64,000 nucleotides of DNA. Source: Triglochin maritima (Eukaryota > Streptophyta > Magnoliopsida > Alismatales > Juncaginaceae). The translations under genes were made by a program, and so were the position numbers. How positions within the stretch are numbered: the first letter of the stretch is position 1; each line of letters starts with the position of its first letter. The stretch covers positions 17,006,001 through 17,070,000 of the forward strand of contig OY821788.1 in assembly GCA_963682175.1 (NCBI GenBank). Direction: 5' to 3'. The notes under the pieces were generated by a model, which searched no databases, had not been told where the DNA came from, and worked only from the letters and a program-made list of their open reading frames with translations. Of this stretch, positions 32,635 to 44,544 are shown in pieces.

Positions 32635-33786
32635 TGATGAGAATTTAATTTATACCGCAAGTGCACGACGTCAATGAAGACGCGGCAAGTACGGGTCAAA
32701 CACAAGGAGGGAGAGATATTGTTATTTTTGTGATTTTCGAGTTAAGGAAAGAAAGAGAGAGAAATAAGTTTGGTTTGAGATTTTTGGTTTTTAATTATCT
32801 GAAGCAAGAACAACAAAAACTAAAAAGAAAATAAAGCAAATATGGTTGAGAGTCCAGCGGGTGGAGGTTTAGACATCGGGTTTTGTTTAGAGAAATCTGA
32901 AACTTATAATAAATCATATTAGTTATAAAGCATTACATGATAAATGATTCAACATAAACTCAAGTAATCAAAATATACTAACACGAAATTAAAATAATAA
33001 CATCATTCTCTTCTCATCACCCTAAATCCGTCACCCTCACCCTTTGGCGAGAGTTAGAAACTCATGGATGGAGGGAAGGAGAAGGGGTCCTAGAGAGACT
33101 ACAAAAGAAAACTAAAAACACAAAATAAACCAACAGAATTTTATTACTAAAGTATGGAATTGGAGGAGCCCTTACAATACATGATTTGGCCTTATTTATA
33201 GCCTCAACAGGGGATCCCAATATTTAAACGGAAAGTACACGCGTCAATACAGCATTGGTAAAAATTTGAGCCCACGGATCAACTTTTGTGTGGCTAATCC
33301 GCCGCAATTTGTACATAAGGTGCGGCAGATTCGCCACCTTTTTGGCTCAGAATCAATCCGGATTTTTCCTGTGTGTTTATGGTATGGTTTAGCTGTCCTT
33401 TGCGCGTCCGGATTTATTTCTTGCCTTTTCGTTGAGATCCGAATTAATTCCTTCATATATTTGGAGATCTAAATTTGATTTTTCTTTTGAACTTCTCCAA
33501 AATAATATTTTGTTCCTCGTAAAATTGCAGTCGGGTCCTCGGCTTTTTGCAATTAAGTCCTTGCCTTTTATGTGATCAATTGGACTTCAATTTAGCGCCC
33601 GATTGTCTTGAACATGGTCTTATGCTAGAATTGAATCCATTGCATGCGTTTATGCTCGGGATATGGGTAATTTGCATTCAGGTCCCTGTATTCTGTAAAT
33701 AAGACTAAACACATACCTTAATAGCATTTATTGATATAAAATTAATCTAAATGAAAGACATATGATGCAATGTATGCAATGCATCA
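32635..33786 (-). repeat. Athila C 3' LTR
   Basis: On the minus strand it starts TGATGCATTGCATACATTGC at 33786 and ends AAATTAAATTCTCATCA at 32635. A TATAAATA box (minus) lies at 33193-33200. It is 1152 bp, against 1155 for its partner; one 4-bp difference (CAGA) and scattered substitutions separate them. Confidence 0.95.
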
Positions 33787-34892
33787 AATACCCCCACACC
33801 TAGAGTTTTGCTAGTCCCTAGCAAAACAGAATATAAGAAAAATGAAAACAGGGAAATCCTAACTCACTTTCGTAGGAATCACGGTTGCACTTAGCATGTG
33901 CAACAAGTCTTTAAACCCCCAAGTTTCCTTAGAGGACGAGTTTTGTCTCGTGAGGGTTTTCAGTTGACACACCCACAAAGTCTTAATTCAACATTTCATT
34001 AATAACTCTCAATATCCCCACCTCAACCTTATACATCTCACTTAGAATTCTTGCATGCTCATTATATAAGTCTCACTCATCAAAATTCTGACTTGGCCTT
34101 TGTTCCTCCAACATTCACACCACTAACCCTTCTACACATGTTATCACTTAAATTATTTTGCACGCCTCCTCTGGTGGTGAAACATCGTTCGGATCAACCA
34201 TGGCATGGATCATTCTTTTAGCTTTGGGCCTTGAGTATCTTAAAGTTTTTTTTTTCTTTCGTGATTCAACACATTTGCTTTTTTGACACTTTTACCCTTT
34301 TTGCATTCGTGTAGCGAGTTTGGTCGATAATCCCGAGGTGGCAGACTCAAGTTACCGGGTTTTAAGATACCCTACGGACCAGTGACTCGAAGACTTGGGT
34401 TTTGTAATCATTTTGCAAAATGTGCTTTCCTCACTTTATTCCTTTATATATATAATATTTTTAGTTTTATTTTCCTCAAGCCTTAATTGCTATTAGAAGT
34501 CCACACTTCCCGGTATATTTTCCTCAACCTCTGCTTTTTATCAACCACTTCAAAGATTTGATTCATCCAATTTAAGTGCATACATGTCTTCAAGGGTAAT
34601 GAGTTATTTTTTTGGAACTTAGATTTATGTCATAGTTTCTACAAGCAGAACTATATAATAAGGAACAAAAAACTCAATGCAATTTGTACACGGGGTTTGG
34701 CAGTTCAATCTTAAGCTATGTCATGGAATATTGAATTTTTTTTACCAACAGAATATATAGATAGATAGATAGATAGATAGATAAACACCCCCCCACACCT
34801 AAATCATGCATTGTCCTCAATGTATGCAAAGATAAAGCAAATGCACTTATTACCTGAGTCAACTGCGGTGGAGGGATTGAATTTGTTCAGAG
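33787..34892 (-). other. Athila C 3' untranslated region and polypurine tract
   Basis: The polypurine tract (AATACCCCCACACCT in plus sense) is at 33787-33801. The CTCACTTTCGTAGGAATCAC box is at about 33868 and the CATGCATTGTCCTCAATG box at about 34806. A (GATA)n-type microsatellite of about seven units lies at 34756-34783, next to a C-run. No coding sequence is seen. In autonomous Athila elements pol and a later frame sit between gag and this region; here they are missing. Confidence 0.8.
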
Positions 34893-36600
34893 TCAACCAT
34901 AGTCAGAACTGGATTGAATGTCACCATGTTGGTGCATGTATCCAGTTGAATTGTTCCTCATGTTGCACTGAGAGTCCTGAGGCACAGATTCCACACCCCT
35001 CACATGTATTGGTTCTCTTTTTTGCTCGAGTGATGGTGGTTGGGTGGATGAATTACTCCCCTTTTTCTCACTTTCTTTTTGATTTTGTGATGATTTATTT
35101 GATTCAGAAATCTTATAAATACGCGATCTCATCACAACATCACTTTGATTGCATACTATTTCTGGCTCACTATCAACATGAAAGATATTAAATTCAGCTT
35201 TTAAGTTTCCAAATGATAGTTGCATGAGCCCATTTCGGCAATTTATCAAAGCTTCAGAAGTGGCTAAAAAGGGTTTGCCTAGTATTACAGGGATTTGTCT
35301 CTTAGGATTTATAACAGGTTCAGTGTCTAGAACGACAAAATCCACTGGGTAAATGAAGTCACCAACCTTAATCAAAACATCCTCTACTATACCTCTTGGT
35401 TTCTTAATAGAGCAATCAGCAAATTGAAGGGTTGTCTTAGAGGGTTTTAGTGGACCAAGGTTGAGTTGCTCATAGACAGCGAATGGGAGTAAGTTAACAC
35501 TAGCACCAAGGTCTAGAAGAGCTTTGTTGATAAAAGTATCTCCTATCGTACATGAAATAGTGGGACACCCAGGGTCCTTATACTTTATTGGAGATGAGTT
35601 GGACAGAAAAGAGCATATGTTTGCAGTTAAAAATGCCTTCTTTGGTACGTTCGTTTTTCTCTTTTTAGTGCACAGATCTTTTAAGAATTTAGCATAAGCA
35701 GGTATTTGTTGAATCATATCTAGGAGTGGAATATTCACCTTAACTTGCTTAAATACTTCCAAGATTTTCTCCATTTGTGCACTTGAGCTCTTCTTGAGTC
35801 TATTGGGGAATGGGGCTTTAGGAACATAGACTCGCTCAGGTTGAGCTATAGGGTCAGGTTGAGTAGGTGGGTTGGGCTTTTCAAATTGGACTTCAGGTTC
35901 AATGATCAGGTCACATGTAGGTGCTTGATGGCTAGATTGATTAGGAGCTCTAGGATTTACCACATTGTTATCAACTTGTTTTCCGGACCGTAATGATACA
36001 ACTGCATTTATTTGATGGAATAGTCCTTCCTCATGAACCATTTGAACCGTTCTAGGGTTGTTATTTCCTAGAGGTGGTTGGTAGGGCTGATATTGATTAT
36101 TAGATCTTGGATTCACCTCAGGTTGACTTGGAAACTGACCCTTTTCTCTTTCACCTACTATTTGTGCTAGTTGGCTGACTTGAGTTTCTAGCCTTTGGAA
36201 GGATTGGGTGGTTGTTTGCATAAAAGTCTTAACCATATTTTCCAAACTTGTCAACCTAACATCATAATCTCCATTGTTACTAAACCCAGATGATGTATTA
36301 TTTTGGTTATATGGGTTTGGTTGTTGTCTTGGAGGTTGACCTTGTTGGCTCCATGAAAGATTGGGATGATTACGCCAACCCAGGTTATAGGTTGATGCGT
36401 ATGGGTCATTTCTAGAATGGTTAAATGTGGCATGAACTTGTTCCAAGTCCACACAATCCTCCATTATATGACCAGTCTGACCACATCTAGAGCAAGGGAT
36501 AGAAGATGCTTGATTCACTAGGGGTCGGGTTTTTAGCTCTAAACTTTCCATTCTACGCATAAGGGTAGCTAGTTTTGCTTCAGCAGCTACAGTAGCATCT
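34893..36600 (-). pseudogene. gag-pro: Athila C gag zinc knuckle and aspartic protease
   Basis: A 555-codon open frame (34893-36560) in minus sense. It has the CCHC knuckle CSRCGQTGHIMEDC, a Pro/Gln/Asn-rich linker, the heptad-like MVKTFMQTTTQSFQRLETQV, the SLRSGKQVD block, and FPNRLKKSSSAQMEKILEVF with VKVNIPLLDMIQQIPAYAKF. The retropepsin part shows ALLDLGASVNLLPF (DLGAS in place of DTGA, as usual in Athila), ADCSIKKPRGIVEDVLIKVG and ILGKPFLATSEALI. The listed Met at 36560 is internal: the knuckle region is continuous with the capsid part upstream, which is broken. The reading ends after the protease with no reverse transcriptase. Confidence 0.92.
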
Positions 36601-37470
36601 ACAGCTAAGACACCTGGTTTGGGTTAACTTGCTATTCTAGATCCAATACTCTGGTTAATTGGTGCTCTAGCATTGTCCCATTGCATACTATTTATTTTCG
36701 GCTAAATCCTCAAGAAAAATCCAAGCATCATTCTCATTTTTGGACATAAAGCTTCCTTGGCTTACAGATTCTAGCATAACCCTAGATGTAGGTGTCAATC
36801 CCTCATAAATAATTTGGCACAATTGCTATCTTGGAATTCCATGATGAGGGCATTGGGTCAGCAGGTGCTTAAATCTTTCCAAATAGGAATAGAACGGCTC
36901 GCTCTCAGATTGAACGAATGCACAAATTTCTTTCCTAATCCTAATAGTCTTATGGTTGGGGAAATATTTCTTTAAGAACACTTGAACAAATTCGGCCCAA
37001 CTCCTAATAGATCTTTCGGCTAGACTATATAGTCATTTCTTAGCGTCGTCCTTCAGTGCTAGAGGCATGAATTTAAGACGCACTGTCTCCTCAGAAATAT
37101 GCTGGTATTGCATAAGGGAGCAGATTTCCTCAAATTCTCTATGGAAGAGATATGGGTCTTCCTTAGAGGTGAACTTGGGCAACATACTCATGTATTGTGC
37201 CTTTATTTCGAAGTCGCGACTCGGTATGGTGGGCATAATGATGCACGATGGCTGAGCAGCCATCGTTGGGTAGCACCAATCCCTCAGAGTCCTAGGTGGG
37301 GCAACAGGTGGGTCCACAACATTCTCACCCATTGGATCCGGGTGAGGTGGTGCAACAAGTGGATTGGGGCTAAGCTCCAGACTGGAATCTAGATGAACTC
37401 GTGAGAGTCGTTTGCTCAAATCCCGAACCCAAATATGAGTGCACCGGTTTGAATCAATTTTTGAATTCAA
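36601..37470 (-). pseudogene. gag: Athila C gag capsid part, disrupted
   Basis: The first open part (37033-37470) includes MSMLPKFTSKEDPYLFHREF and VRLKFMPLALKDDAKK, the retrotransposon gag domain. TGA then stands where Trp is expected (KKWLYSLAE in the family). The same frame continues WAEFVQVFLKKYFPNHKTIR, FYSYLERFKHLLTQCPHHGI to a TAG, again at a Trp position, and then YEGLTPTSRVMLESVSQGSF. A frameshift precedes the joined frame at 36560. Both stops are explained by G-to-A changes in TGG codons, as expected from deamination of methylated cytosine on the other strand. Confidence 0.88.
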
Positions 37471-38749
37471 ATTTGAAATTTAAATTCCAAATTCAATTTC
37501 AAGAATTAATTACCTTTTTTTTCTTTTTAATTTTTTTTCAAAAATGGAAACAAACAATAGAAGGGGGAAAGATGAGAAAGGAATCCTAATCTAGAGAATT
37601 GAGATGTAAAGAGAATGAAGACTCAGATGAGAAGGGAAACTCAACTCTAAAAGATAGATAAGAGGGTTGGTCAGAAGTTTCCTAAACAAGCACGGTTCAA
37701 ACAATCCTAGACCTAGTGTCGCTTAAATCTAGACGGCTCCTAACTGGTTGAGTCGAATTGGTTCACTTGATTCACCTCCCTCACTAATCAAACCAAATTG
37801 GCCAGGCAGTATATAGCTAGTGGGGGCGCTTCCGACAGAGTCGGTGCCAATTAGACAACCACTTCGCTTGGAAGACTTACGTCAACACAAAAACCCTTTC
37901 TAGACACCAAATTAAATTCGATCATCTTCAAGTCATAGCAAGTCAAACCAATCTTCTCCCTAATTGAGTCTGAATCCTTAGGGGCCAATGTCTAACTTAT
38001 TTTAATTTTAAGGCTTGGGTGACACTTTAGGATTGTGATTTGTGGGCCACGGGAGGGTGATGAAATCCCCACCGTATCTTTTCCTACGGAGTTGCCCTTA
38101 AGATAGTTTAACTTAAATCTAGCAAAGAAAGTCAAACATTGGTCTTTAATTGGGGGGCAATTGCAAGGTTGTGTGCAAACTAGATGATATGCTTAAATGC
38201 AATCGATAAAAACAGTGCACGTACCTTGCCTCCACCACTCTTCAACAAGAATTAATTTGCAAGAATTTAGCAAGAATAATGCAAACAAAACACTAAACGA
38301 TGCATGCACTAAGTCCTTCTAATTTTGCCAATTTTTTAGGTCAGAGTTGAATTATTGCCAATTATGGAATTTGAACCTAACACGTGCAGTTCTACAAAAA
38401 GAAAATTTTCCGAAACTAGAAATTACGAGGAAAAAGGCAACAAATGTTACCTACGCACCCTCAGTCGGGTTCGCCGCCCGCTCTCGCAAACTTCCAGATC
38501 TTTACGCGTGCACCCAGAGATGGAGACGACCCCAGAAAAAAGTGAAGCCCAGATGCTTCAGACGTGCGGCGGATCCGCCGCAGATTGTTCCTTGGATGCG
38601 GCGATTTCGCCGCCCTTCTTGCTCCAACTGTGCCCCGATTTCGCCGCGCACTCTGTTGTCTCCTGAATCGCAAACCCAAATAGTTAGATCGCGCACACGA
38701 TAAACAGAATAGAATCGAAATCACTAAAAATAAACAAAATCTTCGTCGC
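37471..38749 (-). other. Athila C 5' untranslated region
   Basis: About 1.3 kb between the primer site and the gag start. A GC-rich stretch at 38440-38690 has overlapping frames on both strands, rich in Arg, with repeated GCGGCGGAT/TCCGCCGC-type words; I see no domain. The remainder is AT-rich. Confidence 0.6.
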
Positions 38750-38750
38750 C

Positions 38751-38774
38751 TCCCCGGCAACGGTGCCAAAAACT
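38751..38774 (-). promoter_or_regulatory. Athila C primer-binding site (Asp tRNA type)
   Basis: In plus sense TCCCCGGCAACGGTGCCAAA precedes the LTR. The minus strand therefore reads TTTGGCACCGTTGCCGGGGA after the LTR end, the standard Athila primer site, three bases away from the LTR, as in Athila B. Confidence 0.93.
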
Positions 38775-39929
38775 TGATGAGAATTTAATTTATACCGCAA
38801 GTGCACGACGTCAATGAAGACGCGGCAAGTACGGGTCAAACACAAGGAGAGAGAGATATTGTTATTTTTGTGATATTCGAGTTAAGGAAAGAAAGAGAGA
38901 GAAATAAGTTTGGTTTGAGATTTTTGGTTTTTAATTATCTAAATCAAGAACAACAAAAACTAAAAAGAAAATAACGCAAATATGGATGAGAGTCCAGCGG
39001 GTGGAGGTTTAGACATCGGGTTTTGTTTAGAGAAATCTGAAACTTATAATAAATCATATTAGTTATAAAGCATTACATGATAAATGATTCAACATAAACT
39101 CAAGTAATCAAAATATACTAACAACAAATTAAAATAATAACATCATTCTCTTCTCATCACCCTAAATCCGTCACCCCCACCCTTCGGAGAGAGTTAGAAA
39201 CTCATGGATGGAGGGAAGGAGAAGGGGTCCTAGAGAGACTACAAAAGAAAACTAAAAACAAAAAATAAACCAACAAAATTTTATTACTAAAGTATGGAAT
39301 TGGAGGAGCCCTTACAATACATGATTCGGCCTTATTTATAGCCTCAACAGGGGATCCCAATATAAAAACGGAAAGTACATGCGTCAATACAGACAGCATT
39401 GGTAAAAATTTGAGCGCACGGATCAACTTTTGTGCGGCTAATCCGCCGCAATTTGTACATGAGGTGCGGCGGATTCGCCACCTTTTTGGCTCAGAATCAA
39501 TCTGGATTTTTCCTGTGTGTTTATGGTATGTTTTAGCTGTCCTTTGCGCGTCCGGTTTATTTCTTGCCTTTTCGTTGAGATCCGAATTAATTCCTTCATA
39601 TATTTGGAGATCTAAATTTGATTTTTCTTTTGAACTTCTCCAAAATAATATTTTGGTCCTCGTAAAATTGCAGTCGGGTCCTCAGCGTTTTGCAATTAAG
39701 TCCTTGCCTTTCATGTGATCAATTGGACTTCAATTTAGCGCCTGATTGTCTTGAACTTGGTCTTATGATAGAATTGAATCCATTGCACGCGTTTATGCTC
39801 GGGATATGGGTAATTTGCATTAAGGTCCCTGTATTCTGTAAATAAGACTAAACACATACCTTAGTAGCATTTATTGATATAAAATTAATCTAAATGAAAG
39901 ACATATGATGCAATGTATGGAATGCATCA
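38775..39929 (-). repeat. Athila C 5' LTR
   Basis: The 1155-bp partner of 32635-33786, with the same ends. A TATAAATA box (minus) lies at 39333-39340. It is followed by the CTCAA target repeat and the continuation of the SIRE-like LTR. Confidence 0.95.
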
Positions 39930-40056
39930 CTCAACGAACAATCCTCGCTAGCTTGATTTCTTCTCTCACAATCCGGGAGGATCACTTTGGGATCTCACTG
40001 AAGTCTATACTAGTGTCTTGGGCTTTCACCAAGAACCTTGCTACTTGATAAACAAT
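39930..40056 (-). repeat. SIRE-like copia 5' LTR, part after Athila C, cut at the duplication junction
   Basis: It begins with the CTCAA target repeat and matches 60274-60400. At 40056 the LTR stops and the TGTAAC-type LTR fragment of unit 2 starts. This is the only place where the tandem-duplication join can be seen. Confidence 0.92.
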
Positions 40057-42454
40057 GCGGAAGCAAAAAGACAAACTGAAGAATATGGTCGACGTGTCCC
40101 TCGTGTACAGAATCTTCGACTACTCGTCCAGTCCGCCCTGTGGAAAGCTAAATACCTGCAAGCACCGCATAAACAAATGCATGAGTTTTCAATTAAGAAA
40201 ACCCAGTATGCCTGAGCCAAACACAAATGAAATAAAAATAACACATGCAAGAAGTCTAACTAAGACTAGTAACAACCGAGCAGAAAATAAGTGCACGAAA
40301 TGCATCAGAAGGCCAATGACTCCACCAACCATGCCTGCCGGGCGCACCCGACGTGTTCCTCGCAAGGAACCAGAACACCAGCCTCGCTGGTCAAAAGTCG
40401 TCACCCGTCAGTGACCCACCGCTCGACACAAAGCGGTGCGCCGGTTAGATGTCCGAACTCGCGGAAAATAACCTATATGGTGCCATCGCGACATTGGGAC
40501 CACCTAACCTGAGACAGAATGGCAGCGTGCCTGCCCAAGACTTATCTTACGCCTGACCTCCCAACGTGAAGGTCTTAGTCGAATGGCCTCCGGAACTAGA
40601 GGACCCACCCGTGGCCCGTCGGCCCAGAAAACAATACGTGCCAAAAATTACTTCATCGGATTATATGCAATGCAAACTGCCCGAGGATCTATATATCCCG
40701 GGTAGCTATAAAATCTAATGCGAGCTTAAGGAAGACACCTAATTGCTTCCTTGCAGCTCCTCACACGAATCCAGACTTCAAAAAGACCATATTGCACTAC
40801 CACTCACGGTAGCAATTAATCAAAGCTAGAAACAATAAATGGCACGACAATCAACGAATTCATCTATGGGTCATGATATGGAGTTGTAAGGTCTGATATC
40901 CTAATTGTCATGCCTGACCACCGCATAATACTTCAGGTCAGACATAATTGAACATGAACATAGCGACATACCAGCACAAATGCTAGAGACACCAAAACCT
41001 AACGTCATAGACAGTCGATAATATGCACCATCATTTTCAGAACATGTATGCTATAGAAACTGGAATTTCAGAACATGATCAGAACCTATATGAGCACAAA
41101 ATAACATCTATATTAGTACATACATGCATGAGCATGATAATAAAATAAAGGCAACAGCAATAGACAGTACAATGAACCACTAAGGACTTACGTAACATGA
41201 ACACCAAAATTCCATAACGTGCATGCATTCTTAATGTAGATCTTGGCACTAAATCAGAAGTTATGAAAATATAATTAATGGTTACTAGATAAGAACTTGT
41301 CCTATAATCAGTAATTAGCTTATGAACCTTAGAAATCAGCACATCATGCATGAATATTAGGACTGTTTCCGGTGCATCATGCTTAACACAAGGTCTGAAA
41401 TCCATAATAATTTATGGAGTTTATGCCTAAACATGACCAGTAATGGACCCGTGTCAATAAGTGAAATTGTGAAGCAATAATACAGCCAATGAGAAGATTA
41501 AACTACTGCATGATCACATGACAATCAGACCAACGAAACTTCAACAACCGATCAAGCATGTAGGGTTGCACATCACGCGAAACGCGTGCAACAACCCTTC
41601 CTAAGGAGCTCTCCTTTGCCCCGCCTCCTCCCTTCTGATTTACCATCAGAGTACCACAAGGTACGTGGGTTAGGAGTCATGCAATGATTAGATATGCTCA
41701 GCCAGGAACGAATTCCTAAGTTACACCAAGGCTTACCGAGTAGCACCTTGAAATGGTCCGCACCCAGCTCTCCAACCCGACCACACATTGATGCGGGACG
41801 AAAACTCCATCCAATCCTACCACTACATCCTATTCTAAAGGCTAGAGGCATACCTGAGTTGTAGGGGTCGCCTGAGTTAGCAGAAGACTCCAAAGTTGCG
41901 CCTAAGAGAAGCCTTTGCTTCTACACTCAAGCTGCCGGATCTCCACCAGCAGGAAAAATTAGATGTGGTGGTGGTGATGGGGACAAGGGTTTTGTGGCGT
42001 GGGGAGGAGAAGAGGGGAAGAAGTCGTCTGGTGTAGGGTTGCACAAGTTGTGTTTCAAGAAATAAACATCAAAGGCAATAAATCAAATCTCTAGCTGGCC
42101 CCATCCCTACTTTCAAAATGCATGAGATTTCAAAATTTGCAAGGATCCAAGTGAATCATCTCCTGATGACATGGCAGCCAAACCACCATCCACACGCCAG
42201 CCCAGCCCATCCACACGCCAACTCAGCCCATCCAATCCAAGCTCAACCAACAACTAAGCCCACACACACATGGTTTGCACCCGATCGACTCGATTAAGCC
42301 ACCGATTGCAAAAATTGCCCAATGGGTCGCACCAGACCACAAACCGCAATAACTCACCCAAAAGAAACTTTATTAAGTCTGAGCATGAAGTCACAGGCAT
42401 ACAAAAAGCACACCTGGAAGACGTCGAAAAAGAAAAGACCACAAGGATAAAAAG
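40057..42454 (-). repeat. Unit 2 copy of the TGTAAC-type solo LTR (both ends missing)
   Basis: It matches 2217-3282 and 11438-12803 as one uninterrupted sequence. The empty copia target TATAT is at 41087-41091. The left end is lost at the duplication junction and the right end in a 0.48-kb deletion at about 42452. The 32-bp internal doubling of unit 1 is single here. No coding sequence is present. Confidence 0.88.
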
Positions 42455-43020
42455 ACAAGTACATTGTTAGGATTAATCTCGGAATAATCGGATGACTCTA
42501 AATTACATCTGATAGTCCAGGAATGCTCCAAACCGAATAGCCGATCGACGATCGAAATTTCAACTCATTTGGATCATTTTGATCCGCCAGTGGCGGATCC
42601 AAATCCACTACTGGCGGTTCAAATGGCTCTGATCGGGCTGAAATTTTGTGTCGCGCTTGATTTTTCATTTGGCACATGGGGTGAAGTCCTGGTCTGCTAT
42701 CTTGAATCACTTTGAGTTTATTTGGCGAAATACGGATATGATTGAAGTCATGTGTCACCATGTTTTGAACTTCACAATCAGGTCCCTCCGAGTTTCCACT
42801 TGGGTCCTTCATGATTTGCGATCCAGTCCTTGTGCATTACAAATAGGTCCAGAACCTTCCAAATCAGTCCATACTTGTAACATTTAGGTCCGTTTTCCTC
42901 CTTTCCTCTTCTTTATTACCTAACTCCTGAAACACTACAAACAACAACTTGAGTAGCACAATATTGGGGTAAAATAAATGATATATAACATGAATATGAT
43001 GCATGATATGCTACTAATCA
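42455..43020 (-). repeat. Unit 2 copy of the Athila A 3' LTR (U3 part)
   Basis: It matches 13283-13842, starting in TACATTGTTAGG and ending CTACTAATCA. The R/U5 side is missing through the deletion. The GATCCGCCAGTGGCGGATC inverted pair is kept. Confidence 0.88.
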
Positions 43021-44544
43021 AATACCCCCACACTTATCTTTTGCTAGTCCCGAGCAAAACAAAGAAAGAGAAAAATGACGAAAAGTGAAACATAAGAAAA
43101 ATAAGGAAATCCTAACTCACTTTCGTAGGAATCACAGTTGCACTCAGCACGTGCAACAAGCCGTTAAACCTCCTTATCACCAAGGAGGAGGAGTGGTGTC
43201 TTCTGAGGGTTTTTAAGGGATATACCCACAAAATCCGAACATTGATGCATTATTCAATCTAGCAACACGACTCGTTGGACCCATTTTTGTCGATCATTGG
43301 ACACGGTAATACTACGGGCTGACTCTATATATGTATCCAGTCCACACACCTAGCCGAATGAATCATTCGTTTTTGTTAATTAAGGATTAAGTGAAAGACG
43401 TGGAAAACCTTAAAAAACCTCAAGTGATACAAAGTGTAAAGTCCTTTAAGGTTCTTATTTGCATTACCATTTTTTTCTCTTTTTGTTTCTTTCTTTTTTC
43501 TTTTCTTTCTTTTTACTAGTTGGTGTGTAATTCTCCCAGGGTCAGGTTTCGTGCAGCGTTACCTATGAGGACTTACACTATCACGTACCCCTTTCCACAC
43601 ATCTCCACATAGGGCAATCGTTACCACCAGTGTAACGAGAGTTCAGTCGGTGTATCCCAAGTTAGATGACTCAAAAGCACCAGGCACAAAGTCCCCTCAG
43701 ACCTAATTTCCCAAGTGATAAGAGTCGTGCGAGAAGAGAGAACACCTACTCACTTATTTCTTATCTACACATGAACCAAAACCCCTACACTTAATGTCTT
43801 ACAATAAGAGTTAAAGGGTCCTTGACTACGACAAACTTCCTTTTATTAACATACACGAATTATTCAACTCACTAGGCTCAGGGTGGACTTCTTTATTTGT
43901 TTGAGTACTGAAACCCTATTATTATTCTCCCCCAAGGTAAAACTGGGGTACATCCTAACGATGAGATAAGACCTAAGGTCGGTGTACTAGATATCCTAAT
44001 GTATCAAGTTCAAGTTAATTTTGGGAGCTTTCTTTTTACTTTGCCTCTCCACATTTTTGCACATGCCAAACACACGCAAAACCCACAAAACATTTTCTTT
44101 CGCAAACACATGAAGATTTTGAAAGAAATGTAAAATTTAAAGCGCTAGGTAAGCAAAAGAAGACAAGTCACCCAAGGATCAGGGCACACAAATATATCTA
44201 TATTAAATGCAGCACACTAACATGACCCTAACAATACAAACAAAAGAAAACAAAACAAAAGGAAAATACTCAACTATGTACACACGTTAAACACCCCCGA
44301 TACTTACCTCATGCATTGTCCTCAATGAATGCGAGCATGATACTACATGGATATTTAAAAAGACAACATCTCATCAACATGAAGCACAAAGGGAAGTTCA
44401 TGGTTATGTTCATGGACACAACCCAAATTACCCTCAAAGTCTGTTAAATACCAAAGAAGGGATACAAATACGTGAAAGAAATGGGGCCCAAATACACAAG
44501 GGTTAGGATCCACAACAATCAATGCTCACTCATGGAGTCTTTAA
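43021..44544 (-). other. Unit 2 copy of the Athila A internal remnant
   Basis: It matches 13843-15410: polypurine tract in reverse, the TTTCGTAGGAATCAC box near 43120 and the CATGCATTGTCCTCAATG box near 44311. It has no coding region, and the same direct fusion to an LTR end, so the internal deletion predates the duplication. Confidence 0.85.

Larger units (their letters stand above)
32635..39929 (-). mobile_element. Athila C: gag-only Athila-type retrotransposon
   Basis: A 7295-bp element in minus orientation: 5' LTR 38775-39929, primer site, disrupted gag-protease, 3' untranslated region, polypurine tract, 3' LTR 32635-33786. Perfect CTCAA target duplications flank it (32630-32634 and 39930-39934), and unit 2 shows the empty CTCAA at 60274-60278. 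The interior is 4988 bp with no trace of reverse transcriptase, RNase H, integrase or envelope-like frame, so it is non-autonomous. The two LTRs differ by about 3 percent in the first 800 bp counted by eye. Confidence 0.96.
2217..40056 (+). repeat. Tandem segmental duplication, unit 1
   Basis: Starting with GCGGAAGCAAAAG at 2217, the sequence matches 40057 onward and runs in the same order and orientation to the copy ending at 60400. The unit ends at 40056 in CTTGATAAACAAT, which matches 60388-60400, and the next base starts unit 2. Unit 1 spans 37.8 kb. Subtracting three unit-1-specific insertions (copia, Athila C, hAT, about 16.5 kb with target duplications) and two unit-2 deletions (about 1.1 kb) leaves about 20.3 kb, equal to unit 2. 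Sampled divergence is about 1 to 3 percent. Confidence 0.93.

Noticed and set aside
34756..34783. (GATA)n tract as a regulatory or satellite feature
   Set aside because: A short simple-sequence repeat of about seven units in the Athila C 3' untranslated region; ordinary slippage explains it.
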